NCBI RefSeq assembly: GCF_008312935.1
Contig: NZ_VSZO01000011.1
Span: 57,956-121,955 of the forward strand
DNA from: Roseiconus lacunae
Lineage (GTDB): Bacteria; Planctomycetota; Planctomycetia; Pirellulales; Pirellulaceae
Reading direction: 5' to 3'
Length of the DNA stretch: 64,000 bases
Shown: piece by piece, positions 16,964-25,753 of the stretch
How the letters are laid out: each line of letters opens with the position of its first letter
Numbering within the stretch: the stretch's first letter is position 1
Made by a program: the position numbers and the translations under genes
Notes under the pieces: generated by a model
Seen by the model: only the letters and a program-made list of their open reading frames with translations
Database searches by the model: none
Told to the model about the DNA's origin: nothing

Positions 16964-17935
16964 CTAATGGACGGTTTGCCGATGCAGCAACGACTTGATT
17001 TTTCGCGAAAGTCGACGCATCGAGCTAACCTTTGTGACGACCGGTCGGGCACTGACGACACATTCCGGAAGTGCGGCGGCGACCCGGCGGAGTAAACCTC
17101 GATGAGAATGCCAATCTCGGGCGATCGCTTTTTGTTTATTCGCCAATAGATAGGGACGCATCGATTCGTACGTCGTGGGCGATAGGTGGGTGAGGCACTG
17201 CTGGAACGTCTTCTTGTTATCGAATCGCAACATGCCTCGTGGATCGAACAATAAGTCGATCGAGGGGCAGCCGAAGTAGATGGGAACGGTCTCTGACAAG
17301 AAACAGTCGATTAGCTTTTCGGAAAAGTAGAGATCCGAAGCGGTGTTTTCCATTGCGACCGAAAAACGATAGTCTCGAAGCGCTTCATCTTTACTCGTGA
17401 TGGGATGAATGCCTTTACCAAAACAGTCGATCGCTTGATTGCGGATGCACTCCTCGGCTATCTGACGACGGAACTGGTACGCGCCGACATCGTGATGTTC
17501 GATGCTACCGATGAATGACGCTAGCTTGGTCTTTTTCGGATGATGCTGAAGGTTGGCGAATGCGTCTTCATCGTTTCGGACCCGAATCCAGTTAGTGCCA
17601 AAGTACAGCGGTTTGAAAACGGTGTCGCTGGCCAGCAAATCCGATTGATGCGTGTAGATCGTCGTAAATCGCTTCTTCAAGACTTCGACAGTTTCGAAAC
17701 AAGGATTGATGGGACTTTCGACGAGGGCGCAGAAGCGTTGATCGATTGGGTAACGAAACACCGATTCGTTGTAGGCCGCTTGATTAAAAAAGAGACCGGC
17801 GTGGAATGCGGTCTTACGACGCCTTGAATCCGAAAGCACGAATTGGAACTTCAAGTCAGCTACCGACACCTCAATGGTCGTTTGGGGAAGTTTTAATCCC
17901 TGGCAATCGATTCGAATGACGTCGGAACTGATCAT
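16964..17935 (-). CDS. GT10-type (fucosyltransferase-like) glycosyltransferase
   Basis: The 323-residue product has the alpha-1,3-fucosyltransferase motif at residues 191-223: FSVAMENTASDLYFSEK followed by a hydrophobic FLSETVPIYFGCP strand. This is the donor-binding signature of family GT10. Upstream segments include an N-terminal domain with VESPINPCFETV and PLYFGTNWIRV. GT10 enzymes use GDP-fucose or, rarely, another GDP-6-deoxyhexose. The locus also holds a GDP-mannose 4,6-dehydratase gene, which fits a GDP-6-deoxyhexose donor. It lies 3 nt from a second sulfotransferase gene and is therefore sandwiched between two sulfotransferases. Confidence 0.82.
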   Translation of the reverse strand: MISSDVIRIDCQGLKLPQTTIEVSVADLKFQFVLSDSRRRKTAFHAGLFFNQAAYNESVFRYPIDQRFCALVESPINPCFETVEVLKKRFTTIYTHQSDLLASDTVFKPLYFGTNWIRVRNDEDAFANLQHHPKKTKLASFIGSIEHHDVGAYQFRRQIAEECIRNQAIDCFGKGIHPITSKDEALRDYRFSVAMENTASDLYFSEKLIDCFLSETVPIYFGCPSIDLLFDPRGMLRFDNKKTFQQCLTHLSPTTYESMRPYLLANKQKAIARDWHSHRGLLRRVAAALPECVVSARPVVTKVSSMRRLSRKIKSLLHRQTVH

Positions 17936-17938
17936 CGG

Positions 17939-18934
17939 CTAGTCCACACATGCTTCCAAGGCGGCGGAGCGGACATCCCAATGTTCATCCGATCGATAAA
18001 TCGGCAAATCGAATTGGTTCCAAACATCGCGGATTCGGTCAACCGTTGATGGTGCGAGTTGCGATCGCCAACTATTCGCCATCGCAAGGCTGTTACGAGC
18101 GACGGCATGTGTTCGGTACAAGCGAGGATCTTTCGGGCCTTGGTGGCAGAGCGTCTCGTGTCGTTGCCGTGTCGCGTCGCTATAAGGCAAGCCAATCGCA
18201 TCGAAAATCTCGCGAAATCGCTCCAATGGGTTGGCACATAGATCCTCGAAGAAATGGTAAGCGATCTTTGCATTCTTTTGAATTTGATTCCACATCACCG
18301 TGTTGAGTACACCGTGCAAAACAGTCGCTGCCGCCGCGTTGTCATCGTGCTGATGTTTTACCAGGAGTCCGCGATACGGCGATAGATGCTCAACTAGCAA
18401 AGACTCCCGAGAGGCAAAGTCCTGGAGAAATTTCCCTATCGGCCAGCGGAGGCGGAGGATGCTGGAGACAAAACCTGCGGGGTGTCGGAAGAGAACCAAA
18501 GGACACACGTCGAAGTTGGCGGCAAAGTATCCCGTCATCAAGCATGCTAAGGGATCTTTGATCATCATTCGCCGGATCGGTTGCCGAAAGAGTCGCAGTG
18601 GCATTAACGGATGATCGGTGTCGGTGTTTGCCGAAGTGTCGCGATGCTGGCCGGAAAGCAAACGCCGAAAGTAGGCGTCGACGTTTTGGTTTCGTTGATC
18701 AAACGCGAGCGACGTGAATTCTTCAGACCAATATCCCTTGTTGGGATTGAAGGGTTCGTGGACGTACCATAGTCCAGGTTCGGCTAGCATTTGGGCGAAC
18801 CAAGTCGTGCCACTGCGATGTGTACCAGCGATGAAAATCGGTTTCCCAGGCGGGAACTGATACAGTTGACGCCGGACTTGGGGATATTTTGACCAGGCGT
18901 CACGCAGGCGACCGATCGTTAGTTTAAAGCCCAC
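17939..18934 (-). CDS. PAPS-dependent sulfotransferase
   Basis: The 331-residue product has a clear 5'-phosphosulfate-binding loop, GTHRSGTTW at residues 37-45, and a 3'-phosphate-binding segment, VLFRHPAGFVSSILRLR, so it belongs to the carbohydrate/aryl sulfotransferase superfamily. It would transfer sulfate from PAPS to a hydroxyl or amine of a sugar. The MGFKLTIGRL start overlaps the upstream transferase gene by 11 nt, and the next gene follows after 3 nt. No transmembrane segment precedes the domain, so it probably acts in the cytoplasm on a lipid-linked or nucleotide-linked precursor. Confidence 0.87.
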   Translation of the reverse strand: MGFKLTIGRLRDAWSKYPQVRRQLYQFPPGKPIFIAGTHRSGTTWFAQMLAEPGLWYVHEPFNPNKGYWSEEFTSLAFDQRNQNVDAYFRRLLSGQHRDTSANTDTDHPLMPLRLFRQPIRRMMIKDPLACLMTGYFAANFDVCPLVLFRHPAGFVSSILRLRWPIGKFLQDFASRESLLVEHLSPYRGLLVKHQHDDNAAAATVLHGVLNTVMWNQIQKNAKIAYHFFEDLCANPLERFREIFDAIGLPYSDATRQRHETLCHQGPKDPRLYRTHAVARNSLAMANSWRSQLAPSTVDRIRDVWNQFDLPIYRSDEHWDVRSAALEACVD

Positions 18935-20078
18935 TGACGACCTCGTTGGAAGATTCGTATCTTTTGAGGCGAGTTATCTTTTGACTTTCCTTGGCGGCGA
19001 ATTGTCCCGTCGTGCGTAGCTCGTGAATCCGTGTTTCAGCCGAACGCCGCATTTTGCGTTCATGAAGACTACGATTGCGATGTCCGGATACCTTTTTCCG
19101 GGCAGGCGGATGCCATAGATGAATGCCAAACGATGTTCCGCCTTCGATCACGTGGCCGGTACGCAGACGTGAGAGGAATTCGGTGTCCTCGCCACCCCAC
19201 CCAGAGTAATCCTCGTCATGTCCACCGATTCTTTGGTAGGCGTTTGCCGTGACCGCAATCGGCGTCGGATTGTTCTCAACAATGGCTTCCAGCTCTAGGC
19301 AAGTCGACAACGATTGACGCTGGATAATTTGATCAGTCATCGATCGAGATGCGTGGAACAACAGTCGACAAGGCCGAATCCCGTCTGCATCACCGAGAAG
19401 GCCGAGGGTTTCGGCGAGATAGTTTTGTGGAACAAGATAGTCCGCATCATGGATAAACAGCACACGGCCTCGCGCAAGTTCGGCGGCACGATTAAGTGCC
19501 CGACTCTTATTGAATCCGTCCGTCGCGTTACGAGGTAGGTGGCAGTAGCGAATGCATTCAGGAAGCGAGTTTTGCAGGCTTGCCGTGGGGCCCGATTCGC
19601 AGACGACAATTTCGATTTCGGCGCGGACTTGCGATAACAAGGACCGCAGAACCATGCTCAGTAGTGGCAGTCGGTCGTCACCACCGATCGCAATGAGTAC
19701 CGATGCTTCGAGATTGGATCCAGGCTTTCTCGCCGAAGTCTGCAGCGAAATCGGATTGAGCTTCAAACAGTGCTCTAGCAGACGGCTGGCGACTCTCGGG
19801 AAGACGCGCGCGATCGTAAACTTCGATGAATCTTGCCATTGGCAAATGCGTATTTCGGAATCCGGCAATCGAGTGAGGTGTTCTCGCCGATTGTGAAGAT
19901 CCATCCAGGTCCAGCCCAGTCGCGCCGCCAAGTGAGGTGCCCGCAGAATCACTTCTGCACGCCAGCGTTCATGCAACCAGCAACCGAGCCGTTGTCGAAG
20001 ACGATTCGGTGGTGTTGACGTCATCAATTGCTCGTGATGCTGGGCAGTCACAGCGATATCGGAATCTGTCGATGTCAT
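18924..20078 (-). CDS. GT2-type glycosyltransferase with GT27-like C-terminal motif
   Basis: The 384-residue product has an N-terminal extension of about 120 residues rich in Arg and Trp, followed by a GT-A domain. The nucleotide strand is near VLIAIGGDDRLPLLSMVL, the metal motif is HDADY at 210-214, and the second half carries GGHDEDYSGWGGEDTEF, with GWGGED at 293-298, the substrate motif of the N-terminal region/galactosyltransferase (glyco_transf_7C) type. This suggests transfer of a GalNAc- or galactose-like residue. It sits in line with the acetyltransferase gene (18 nt) and overlaps the sulfotransferase gene by 11 nt. Confidence 0.84.
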   Translation of the reverse strand: MTSTDSDIAVTAQHHEQLMTSTPPNRLRQRLGCWLHERWRAEVILRAPHLAARLGWTWMDLHNRREHLTRLPDSEIRICQWQDSSKFTIARVFPRVASRLLEHCLKLNPISLQTSARKPGSNLEASVLIAIGGDDRLPLLSMVLRSLLSQVRAEIEIVVCESGPTASLQNSLPECIRYCHLPRNATDGFNKSRALNRAAELARGRVLFIHDADYLVPQNYLAETLGLLGDADGIRPCRLLFHASRSMTDQIIQRQSLSTCLELEAIVENNPTPIAVTANAYQRIGGHDEDYSGWGGEDTEFLSRLRTGHVIEGGTSFGIHLWHPPARKKVSGHRNRSLHERKMRRSAETRIHELRTTGQFAAKESQKITRLKRYESSNEVVSGL

Positions 20079-20096
20079 CTGGAGGAGTGGCGATGG

Positions 20097-20699
20097 CTAT
20101 TGACGCACGCCGATTTTTCTCGCTGGAACGCCGGCCCAAATTTCTTCCGCTGGCACATCGGAAACAACGACGGCTCCAGCTCCGATGACCGCCCCGGTTC
20201 GAATTTGAACCCCCGCCGTCACGGTGACTCCCGCACCAAGCCATACGTCGTCACCAAGGACAACGTCCCGTTTCTCTGCGGTCGGAGGTTGATTCCGAAT
20301 CCATTGACCTTTCACGGTCGAATGATGGCTGGCTACCAAGGTGCAGAACTGGCTGATCAGACATCCAGATCCTATTTTGATTTCGCCGCCACCAGAACGC
20401 AGATTGTTGTAGGGGCCCAGCCAGGTTTGGGGGCCAATCGAGATTTTTCCGTGACCATTGTGAAGATCACCAAAGGAAAGCACGCATCCGTACCCGATTG
20501 AAACATCTTCATGTATCTGCAACGCGTCGGGCTGGTAGTGGTTGAGCACGATATCCGACGAGAGACGCAAGTTGATCGCTTTGGATCGAATCTCGTGGAT
20601 GATGTTGAGGTGCGATTGACGCGATCCAAGGTCCGCAATCAGTTCCGGATGACGTAGTAAACGCAACCCGCGAGCCACATTCTTGAGTGCCTTAAGCAT
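20097..20699 (-). CDS. Hexapeptide-repeat acyltransferase
   Basis: The 200-residue protein has the left-handed parallel beta-helix of xenobiotic/maltose-type acetyltransferases: IHEDVSIGYGCVLSF, KISIGPQTWLGPYNNL, IKIGSGCLISQFCTLVASHHS (with the catalytic His in the latter part), DVVLGDDVWLGAGVTVTAGV and AGVPARKIG at the end. It would acylate a sugar with acetyl-CoA. The start at 20699 overlaps the stop of the upstream OafA-type gene by 8 nt. It is the second of three acyl-modifying enzymes in the locus. Confidence 0.88.
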   Translation of the reverse strand: MLKALKNVARGLRLLRHPELIADLGSRQSHLNIIHEIRSKAINLRLSSDIVLNHYQPDALQIHEDVSIGYGCVLSFGDLHNGHGKISIGPQTWLGPYNNLRSGGGEIKIGSGCLISQFCTLVASHHSTVKGQWIRNQPPTAEKRDVVLGDDVWLGAGVTVTAGVQIRTGAVIGAGAVVVSDVPAEEIWAGVPARKIGVRQ

Positions 20700-21888
20700 G
20701 GGAGATCACCTTTGTTCGCAATCGCGGGTGCGACCACTTTATCGGTGACTTACCCTGTACAAACCGTTTTTCGATCACATGGAAGAACGCCAAACCGCCG
20801 ATGATCGATGTGCCTACAAACAGTATCAAACGCACAAGCCACTGCCATCCGATTGGTTGTAAAGTGACATACATCTCGAGGGTGTAGATGATCGGAATGT
20901 GGACCAAGTACACCGAATAGGAGACGCGACCAAGGTAAGCGAGGTACCGAGCCACACGATGTGTCGTCCAGCAACTACCTTCTTTTTCAATCAGCCAGTT
21001 CAAACCAATATAAAAGCCGAGTAGTGCAAACAATTCGCTCGTGGTGAATATCCATGGTTGCCACCAGCCCGCGATCAGAACTCCGTTAGAGATCGTTCCT
21101 TTCGTAGCGATGAAGAGTTCGACAAACTGACGGTTCAGCAACATTGCGATCAGCAAAGCGATACACGCGAGCGAAATCGAGGAACACCATCGTGGGACCG
21201 TTCGTATGCCCTCAGCCACTTCGACTGCGATCGCGCCGAGCGTCCAATGAAGCCAAAACATCAACGGCCATAGGTACCACTTACCCAGTTGAAATGGACC
21301 GAGGTTCAGGGGGCCGGCGACTGGCATCGACAGACGCCAACCAATGGTCACGATTCCGATGATGCACAGGAGCATCATCGTGGAGGATCGACGAAACAGC
21401 AGAATCAGTAGGACGTACCCGGCATACAATTGCTCCTCCATCCCTAACGACCACAACGATCCATTGCCCAGCGATGTGCCAAACTCTGTCAAGTTGTGAA
21501 GCATCGTGAGGTGTAGTAAAAGATCCCAGCCGATCTGCTCGTGGTTCACGACAAAACGTTGGTGAACCGTCGCGGCAACCAAACTGATAACAATCGCTAC
21601 AACGTAGGGTGGGTAAAGACGCCAAATTCGACGTTTCCAAAACTTGCCCCAATCGAGTCGATACTCGCCAGTGTTCGCGACGCCAACCGCGGCTCGTCGG
21701 TGGATACAAAAACCTGAAATCAATACAAACAGATGGACACCCAAGTAGCCGTATCCGGCGAGGAAGCTTGGCAGGAACCAAATGTTTTCGCGAAACCCGC
21801 CGGGGGCATCGTGGGGACCATGTATCGCTAGGACTGCGAGAATTGCGAGTCCTCGTAGCATGTCGATACTTTGAAGGCGATCGTTCAT
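20692..21888 (-). CDS. Acyltransferase 3 family membrane protein (OafA/YrhL-like)
   Basis: The 398-residue polytopic protein begins with DRLQSIDMLRGLAILAVL and continues with GYGYLGVHLFVLISGFCI, the signature of acyltransferase family 3 (OafA, NodX and relatives). These proteins move an acyl group, usually acetyl, across the membrane to sugars in O-antigen or other glycans. About ten hydrophobic segments are visible, including a C-terminal SYSVYLVHIPIIYTLEMY segment characteristic of the family. The ATG at 21888 overlaps the stop of the upstream GT4 gene as ATGA. Confidence 0.91.
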   Translation of the reverse strand: MNDRLQSIDMLRGLAILAVLAIHGPHDAPGGFRENIWFLPSFLAGYGYLGVHLFVLISGFCIHRRAAVGVANTGEYRLDWGKFWKRRIWRLYPPYVVAIVISLVAATVHQRFVVNHEQIGWDLLLHLTMLHNLTEFGTSLGNGSLWSLGMEEQLYAGYVLLILLFRRSSTMMLLCIIGIVTIGWRLSMPVAGPLNLGPFQLGKWYLWPLMFWLHWTLGAIAVEVAEGIRTVPRWCSSISLACIALLIAMLLNRQFVELFIATKGTISNGVLIAGWWQPWIFTTSELFALLGFYIGLNWLIEKEGSCWTTHRVARYLAYLGRVSYSVYLVHIPIIYTLEMYVTLQPIGWQWLVRLILFVGTSIIGGLAFFHVIEKRFVQGKSPIKWSHPRLRTKVISHA

Positions 21889-23213
21889 GCAAATGTTGAC
21901 GCAAACGCCTTCAAGTCACCGACTTCCCGTTCGCTCATCTGTCCGCTATTCGTTGGCCATTCGCTTCCCGGGCTTCGATGTTGAACGGGACGTCGGGCGA
22001 GTTTGCGTAATTGCGATTGAAGCGATATTGGGATTCCGAGTTTGGAGAGTCGGCCGGGGTGATGCTCTGGTGGAACGGTCACGTTTCCTCGCATTTTGGG
22101 TTGACGCAAACACTTCAGCAGCGTCTGGTGCCATCGCTCAATCGATCCATGAAACGAATAGTCGCCTTGTTGTGACACGGTCGCGCGTCGTGCCAACCGA
22201 GAATACAGCCGCGGATCAGCTAGCAGTCGCCGCACCCCGTCGACTGCCCGCAGCGGTTGCCCGACAGGGAATACGATTGAGTTCACTTCGTTTAGGAATT
22301 GGCCTTCGCAGGTGAGTCCCTCGAATCGTGAGATGATCGGGACGACGCCATGTGCCATCGCTTCGCGCGGCGCGATCGTCACACCTTCCCATGCCGCAAA
22401 GTGGATGAACAAATCAGCTCGCGGAAAGAACGATTGATAGAGTTCTTCACGATCGACCCAACCGTGAAAAGTGACTCGCCCGTCGACGACGTCCTGATGT
22501 AATCGCCGTCGTAGTTCTGATTCAACTGGCCCAGTTCCGACGAATCGCATTCGAAAGTCGATCGCTTCACGCTTTAGCTCAGCGAGGAATGGGAGGAAAT
22601 CAAGGCAGCGTTTTTGTGATTGCTCCAATCGTCCCGCATAAATTAACTCCAACGGGCGATCGCGAAGACCTGATCTATTTCGATAGTTGTCAACTCTAGC
22701 GTCCAAGTCGATCGGGGGATGAATGCCGCCCGGAATACTACACACGCGAGCCGGATCAACGCCCGCCCATTGGGTACACGCGTTGGCGATCAGTTTCCCT
22801 GATGTGACACAGCAGTCGATTGCGTTTCGATAGCGCCGAGCATCGATCAGGTATCCGGGTTCGAAAGAGCGAATTCCCATGACGATTCGTGGACGGTACC
22901 GAGACCGTGATGCCGCGGTCAGGGCGTCGAACACCCGCATGATCAACACCAAGTCGGGTTTTTGAACATCGATCAATCGGTTGATTGCTTTCTGCCGATC
23001 GGAACGTGTACCAAGCGACCCATCAATTTCTTTGATCGGTAAACCCGGATGAACCTCGCGATAGGTTTCCGGTAGGTTATAGACACGACCTTTGGTGAGC
23101 CCCAGCGTTAGGTCCCAACCACGATTGGGAAGCTGCCGGCACAGGTCGGCGATGATTTGATCGGCACCACCGCGAGGCTGACTACATCGTGAAACGATTA
23201 GCAGTTTTGGCAT
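21885..23213 (-). CDS. GT4 glycosyltransferase
   Basis: The 442-residue product begins MPKLLIVSRCSQPRGGADQI, a GT4 acceptor-domain start with a Gly-rich loop. Its C-terminal donor domain has LELIYAGRLEQSQKRCLDFL, FVGTGPVESEL, TFHGWVDREEL and FIHFAAWEGVTIAPREAMAH. The last 60 residues are basic and poor in secondary structure. The overlap with the next GT4 gene (16 nt) and the ATGA link to the acyltransferase gene put it in the coupled array. It is homologous to the adjacent 23198-24538 gene in layout and motif order, so the two are likely duplicates. Confidence 0.88.
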   Translation of the reverse strand: MPKLLIVSRCSQPRGGADQIIADLCRQLPNRGWDLTLGLTKGRVYNLPETYREVHPGLPIKEIDGSLGTRSDRQKAINRLIDVQKPDLVLIMRVFDALTAASRSRYRPRIVMGIRSFEPGYLIDARRYRNAIDCCVTSGKLIANACTQWAGVDPARVCSIPGGIHPPIDLDARVDNYRNRSGLRDRPLELIYAGRLEQSQKRCLDFLPFLAELKREAIDFRMRFVGTGPVESELRRRLHQDVVDGRVTFHGWVDREELYQSFFPRADLFIHFAAWEGVTIAPREAMAHGVVPIISRFEGLTCEGQFLNEVNSIVFPVGQPLRAVDGVRRLLADPRLYSRLARRATVSQQGDYSFHGSIERWHQTLLKCLRQPKMRGNVTVPPEHHPGRLSKLGIPISLQSQLRKLARRPVQHRSPGSEWPTNSGQMSEREVGDLKAFASTFA

Positions 23214-24538
23214 ACCGCTTCGACTTCCAGACGTCGGCTGGATTCAAGGATCTCGTCCAGACGGTCTTGAGTATGGTGTCGATGGAACAGCGGCCATTCT
23301 TGTCCGTCAATTCGCGTCGACTGTCCGACCTTCCTGCGGATTCTTCGGAACACATCGACCACGTTGGAAGGCAATGGCAAGCGGTCCAGTCGTCCGTTGT
23401 ATTGCAATGGCGGATCTCCGAGATGGCTCGGCGGTTTTCGCGGCGCGACCGATTGCACACGAACGATCAACTCCCTCCAGGATGCGAGGCAGCGTTCCCA
23501 CGTGTAGCACTTTCTCGCATGTTCCGCCGCATTGGTCGAAAGTCGGTGGAGCTGCTTCGGATCGACTGCCAATGCTTCAATGATCGCCGCCGCCGCTTCT
23601 GTATCGCCGACGGGGAACGACCGTCCATGGACACGATCAACGACCAATCGCTCGCTTTTAAATCCAAGATACCGCGCCGTCACCGGAACCACACCGTTCA
23701 TCATTGCTTCGGCGAGAACGATGCCAAACGTTTCGGACGACGAAAATAGCACGAGAACGTCAAGATTGGGAAGCACTTCACGATCGATTTGCGCGGACGT
23801 TTGTGCTCCTAGCATCGTGACATTGGCAGAAAACGGCGTCAAACGCGAACGCAATTCCGCTTCGCACGGTCCACTTCCTGCAATGGTCATTTGAAAGTTC
23901 ACACCACGACGAATCAAGGCGGCGCAGAAATCGGGAATATCCATGACCCGCTTATCGCCAGGCGTCAGACGACCGATGAAGCCCAAGCGAATGGGATGAT
24001 CACCACGCGGAACCCGGTGCTCGCTAGCTGGGCGAGCTCCATTGGGAATGTGCGTGACTCTTTCCTTGTCAAATCCCGATTGCTCGATAAGAAAACGACG
24101 TGTCATCGCGCCGACGCAAACGACGTGATCGATGCCGTCTCGCAAATCCTGAAGGTCAGCCAACATCGGCGGCAAATTGCCCTGGGCTCGGCTAACAAGA
24201 TAGATCGGTCGACGCCGTTTTTCACGGATCACCGCGGCGTTCGCGTCTATGACACCCAACGGTAAGGCCAACGTCGGTTGCGTCTTTCGGATCACACGCT
24301 GGCAAGCTCGGATACGAGATTCTCGAGTCAGCCCGCGGCCGTCGACGATCATCGACTCGATCCCCGGATGGTATTCCAAGTACCGGTCGGGGTCATGAGC
24401 CTGTTGTCCTTTCGCAAGTGCGATGATTAGATCGGCACCGTGATTCGCACAATCAGCAGCAAATTGGTCTAACCATGTCGCGACGCCACCAACCGGTGAT
24501 GCGGTCGCCATGAATGCGATGATTCTCGGTCGAGGCAT
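23198..24538 (-). CDS. GT4 glycosyltransferase
   Basis: The ATG at 24538 shares a base with the TGA of the upstream gene (TGATG), which is preferred over the longer frame up to 24739. The 446-residue product starts MPRPRIIAFMATASPVGGVA and has the GT4 donor domain: IRLGFIGRLTPGDKRVMD, AGSGPCEAEL, DVLVLFSSSETFGIVLAEAM and NGVVPVTARYLG. It is closely similar in layout to its downstream neighbour. The glutamate pair of the donor site is present. It extends a surface glycan at the inner membrane. Confidence 0.88.
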   Translation of the reverse strand: MPRPRIIAFMATASPVGGVATWLDQFAADCANHGADLIIALAKGQQAHDPDRYLEYHPGIESMIVDGRGLTRESRIRACQRVIRKTQPTLALPLGVIDANAAVIREKRRRPIYLVSRAQGNLPPMLADLQDLRDGIDHVVCVGAMTRRFLIEQSGFDKERVTHIPNGARPASEHRVPRGDHPIRLGFIGRLTPGDKRVMDIPDFCAALIRRGVNFQMTIAGSGPCEAELRSRLTPFSANVTMLGAQTSAQIDREVLPNLDVLVLFSSSETFGIVLAEAMMNGVVPVTARYLGFKSERLVVDRVHGRSFPVGDTEAAAAIIEALAVDPKQLHRLSTNAAEHARKCYTWERCLASWRELIVRVQSVAPRKPPSHLGDPPLQYNGRLDRLPLPSNVVDVFRRIRRKVGQSTRIDGQEWPLFHRHHTQDRLDEILESSRRLEVEAVCQNC

Positions 24539-25740
24539 CAATCGACTTCCTCGATTCCGAGTAGCTGACGAGTTCCCGATGCGAATGCTTCGTAGGTTAA
24601 AACTTCCGTCGCAATGCGAACACTTGCTTGCGATTGATGTTCCACCTTCTGAGGATCTTGGACAAGCGGACGTAACGTTTCCAGAATGTCGTCGGGGGTC
24701 AATGATTGGCAAACCGTTCCGAATTGATTTCGCCGACAAAATCGTGCGACCGAACCATACGCTGGCGCATGCACAAACACAGGACGTCCGGTGGCGACGT
24801 AATCACTCAACTTGGTTGGAAACGAAAGTTCGGTAAGTTCTCTCGATCGACTCGAGAACGATTGGGGCAGGTACAGGCAATCGCACTCGGCAAGAAGAGA
24901 ACGTAATTCGGTCTGATTGCACCAGCCACGAAAGGTGGCGGCGGCATTGGAGTTGGCCGAGAAAGTGATCTTATTTCCGGCGACGACCAGAACGATCCGG
25001 CGACCGTCGATGGTCCATTCAACTTGATCTAGGCTGCGTTGCAAGGCTTCCCAAGCATCGGTCGCGTACATCGATCCTGCCAACCCGATTCGAAATTCAG
25101 CTGGATCGTTACCTTGATCGCTGACATCTGGTGTCTGTTCTCCGGTGCCGTAACGCACGATCACTGCCGGTGCATTACTGAAAGGTCGATACGCCTTTTG
25201 AGCATCTTCACCGATCACACCAATGCGTGTGGAGCGATCTAGCAATCGCCGGAAACGTTTGTGTGTACGACTGCGGCTATAACGATCGACGTTCCTTTGC
25301 CGGCATAAGTGCGTCGGGTCGTCCCAGATCTGTGTGATGATATCACCTCTAAACGCGTTTGTTATTCGGTAGGCGACATCGATCGCTGCTAGGCTATTCA
25401 GAATCAACCAGAGTTGTTCAGGTTGTTGCGAGAGCATGTAGTGTTCGATCAGGTCGGCCTGATTTCGAACGTGCTGATCGTAATGCGTTCGGTGCACCAA
25501 GTAGCGTTTGATCAGGCCTGCGACTGAGTTGATTTGATCGGTGTACCATTCATTGTAAGGTGGGAAGATTTCAAAAGACTGAAGACGATCACGTTTTGAT
25601 TCCGCGGCGGCCTTTTCGTTGATGATCCCTGCGAACGAGACTGGTTGAACGCCATCGACATTCAGCATCTGGTCAATCAGAAAACCTCCGACGCCTTGCA
25701 GCCCCGGAGCAGACGCAGCGACCAACAGAGTTTGTTTCAC
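24538..25740 (-). CDS. GT-B glycosyltransferase, divergent
   Basis: The 400-residue product has weaker similarity to GT4 enzymes but a recognisable GT-B layout. The N-terminus has the VAASAPGLQGVGGFLIDQML loop. The second domain has FRIGLAGSMYATDAWEALQ and CDCLYLPQSF, followed by LTELSFPTKLSDYVATGRPV, which corresponds to the donor-binding segment. The domain between holds an IWDDPTHLC region. The stop overlaps the next start as TGATG, and the next upstream gene ends 13 nt before it. Specificity is unknown; it could be a sugar-phosphate or nucleotide-sugar transferase of a less-studied group. Confidence 0.75.
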   Translation of the reverse strand: MKQTLLVAASAPGLQGVGGFLIDQMLNVDGVQPVSFAGIINEKAAAESKRDRLQSFEIFPPYNEWYTDQINSVAGLIKRYLVHRTHYDQHVRNQADLIEHYMLSQQPEQLWLILNSLAAIDVAYRITNAFRGDIITQIWDDPTHLCRQRNVDRYSRSRTHKRFRRLLDRSTRIGVIGEDAQKAYRPFSNAPAVIVRYGTGEQTPDVSDQGNDPAEFRIGLAGSMYATDAWEALQRSLDQVEWTIDGRRIVLVVAGNKITFSANSNAAATFRGWCNQTELRSLLAECDCLYLPQSFSSRSRELTELSFPTKLSDYVATGRPVFVHAPAYGSVARFCRRNQFGTVCQSLTPDDILETLRPLVQDPQKVEHQSQASVRIATEVLTYEAFASGTRQLLGIEEVD

Positions 25741-25753
25741 CGAACCGAAGCTC

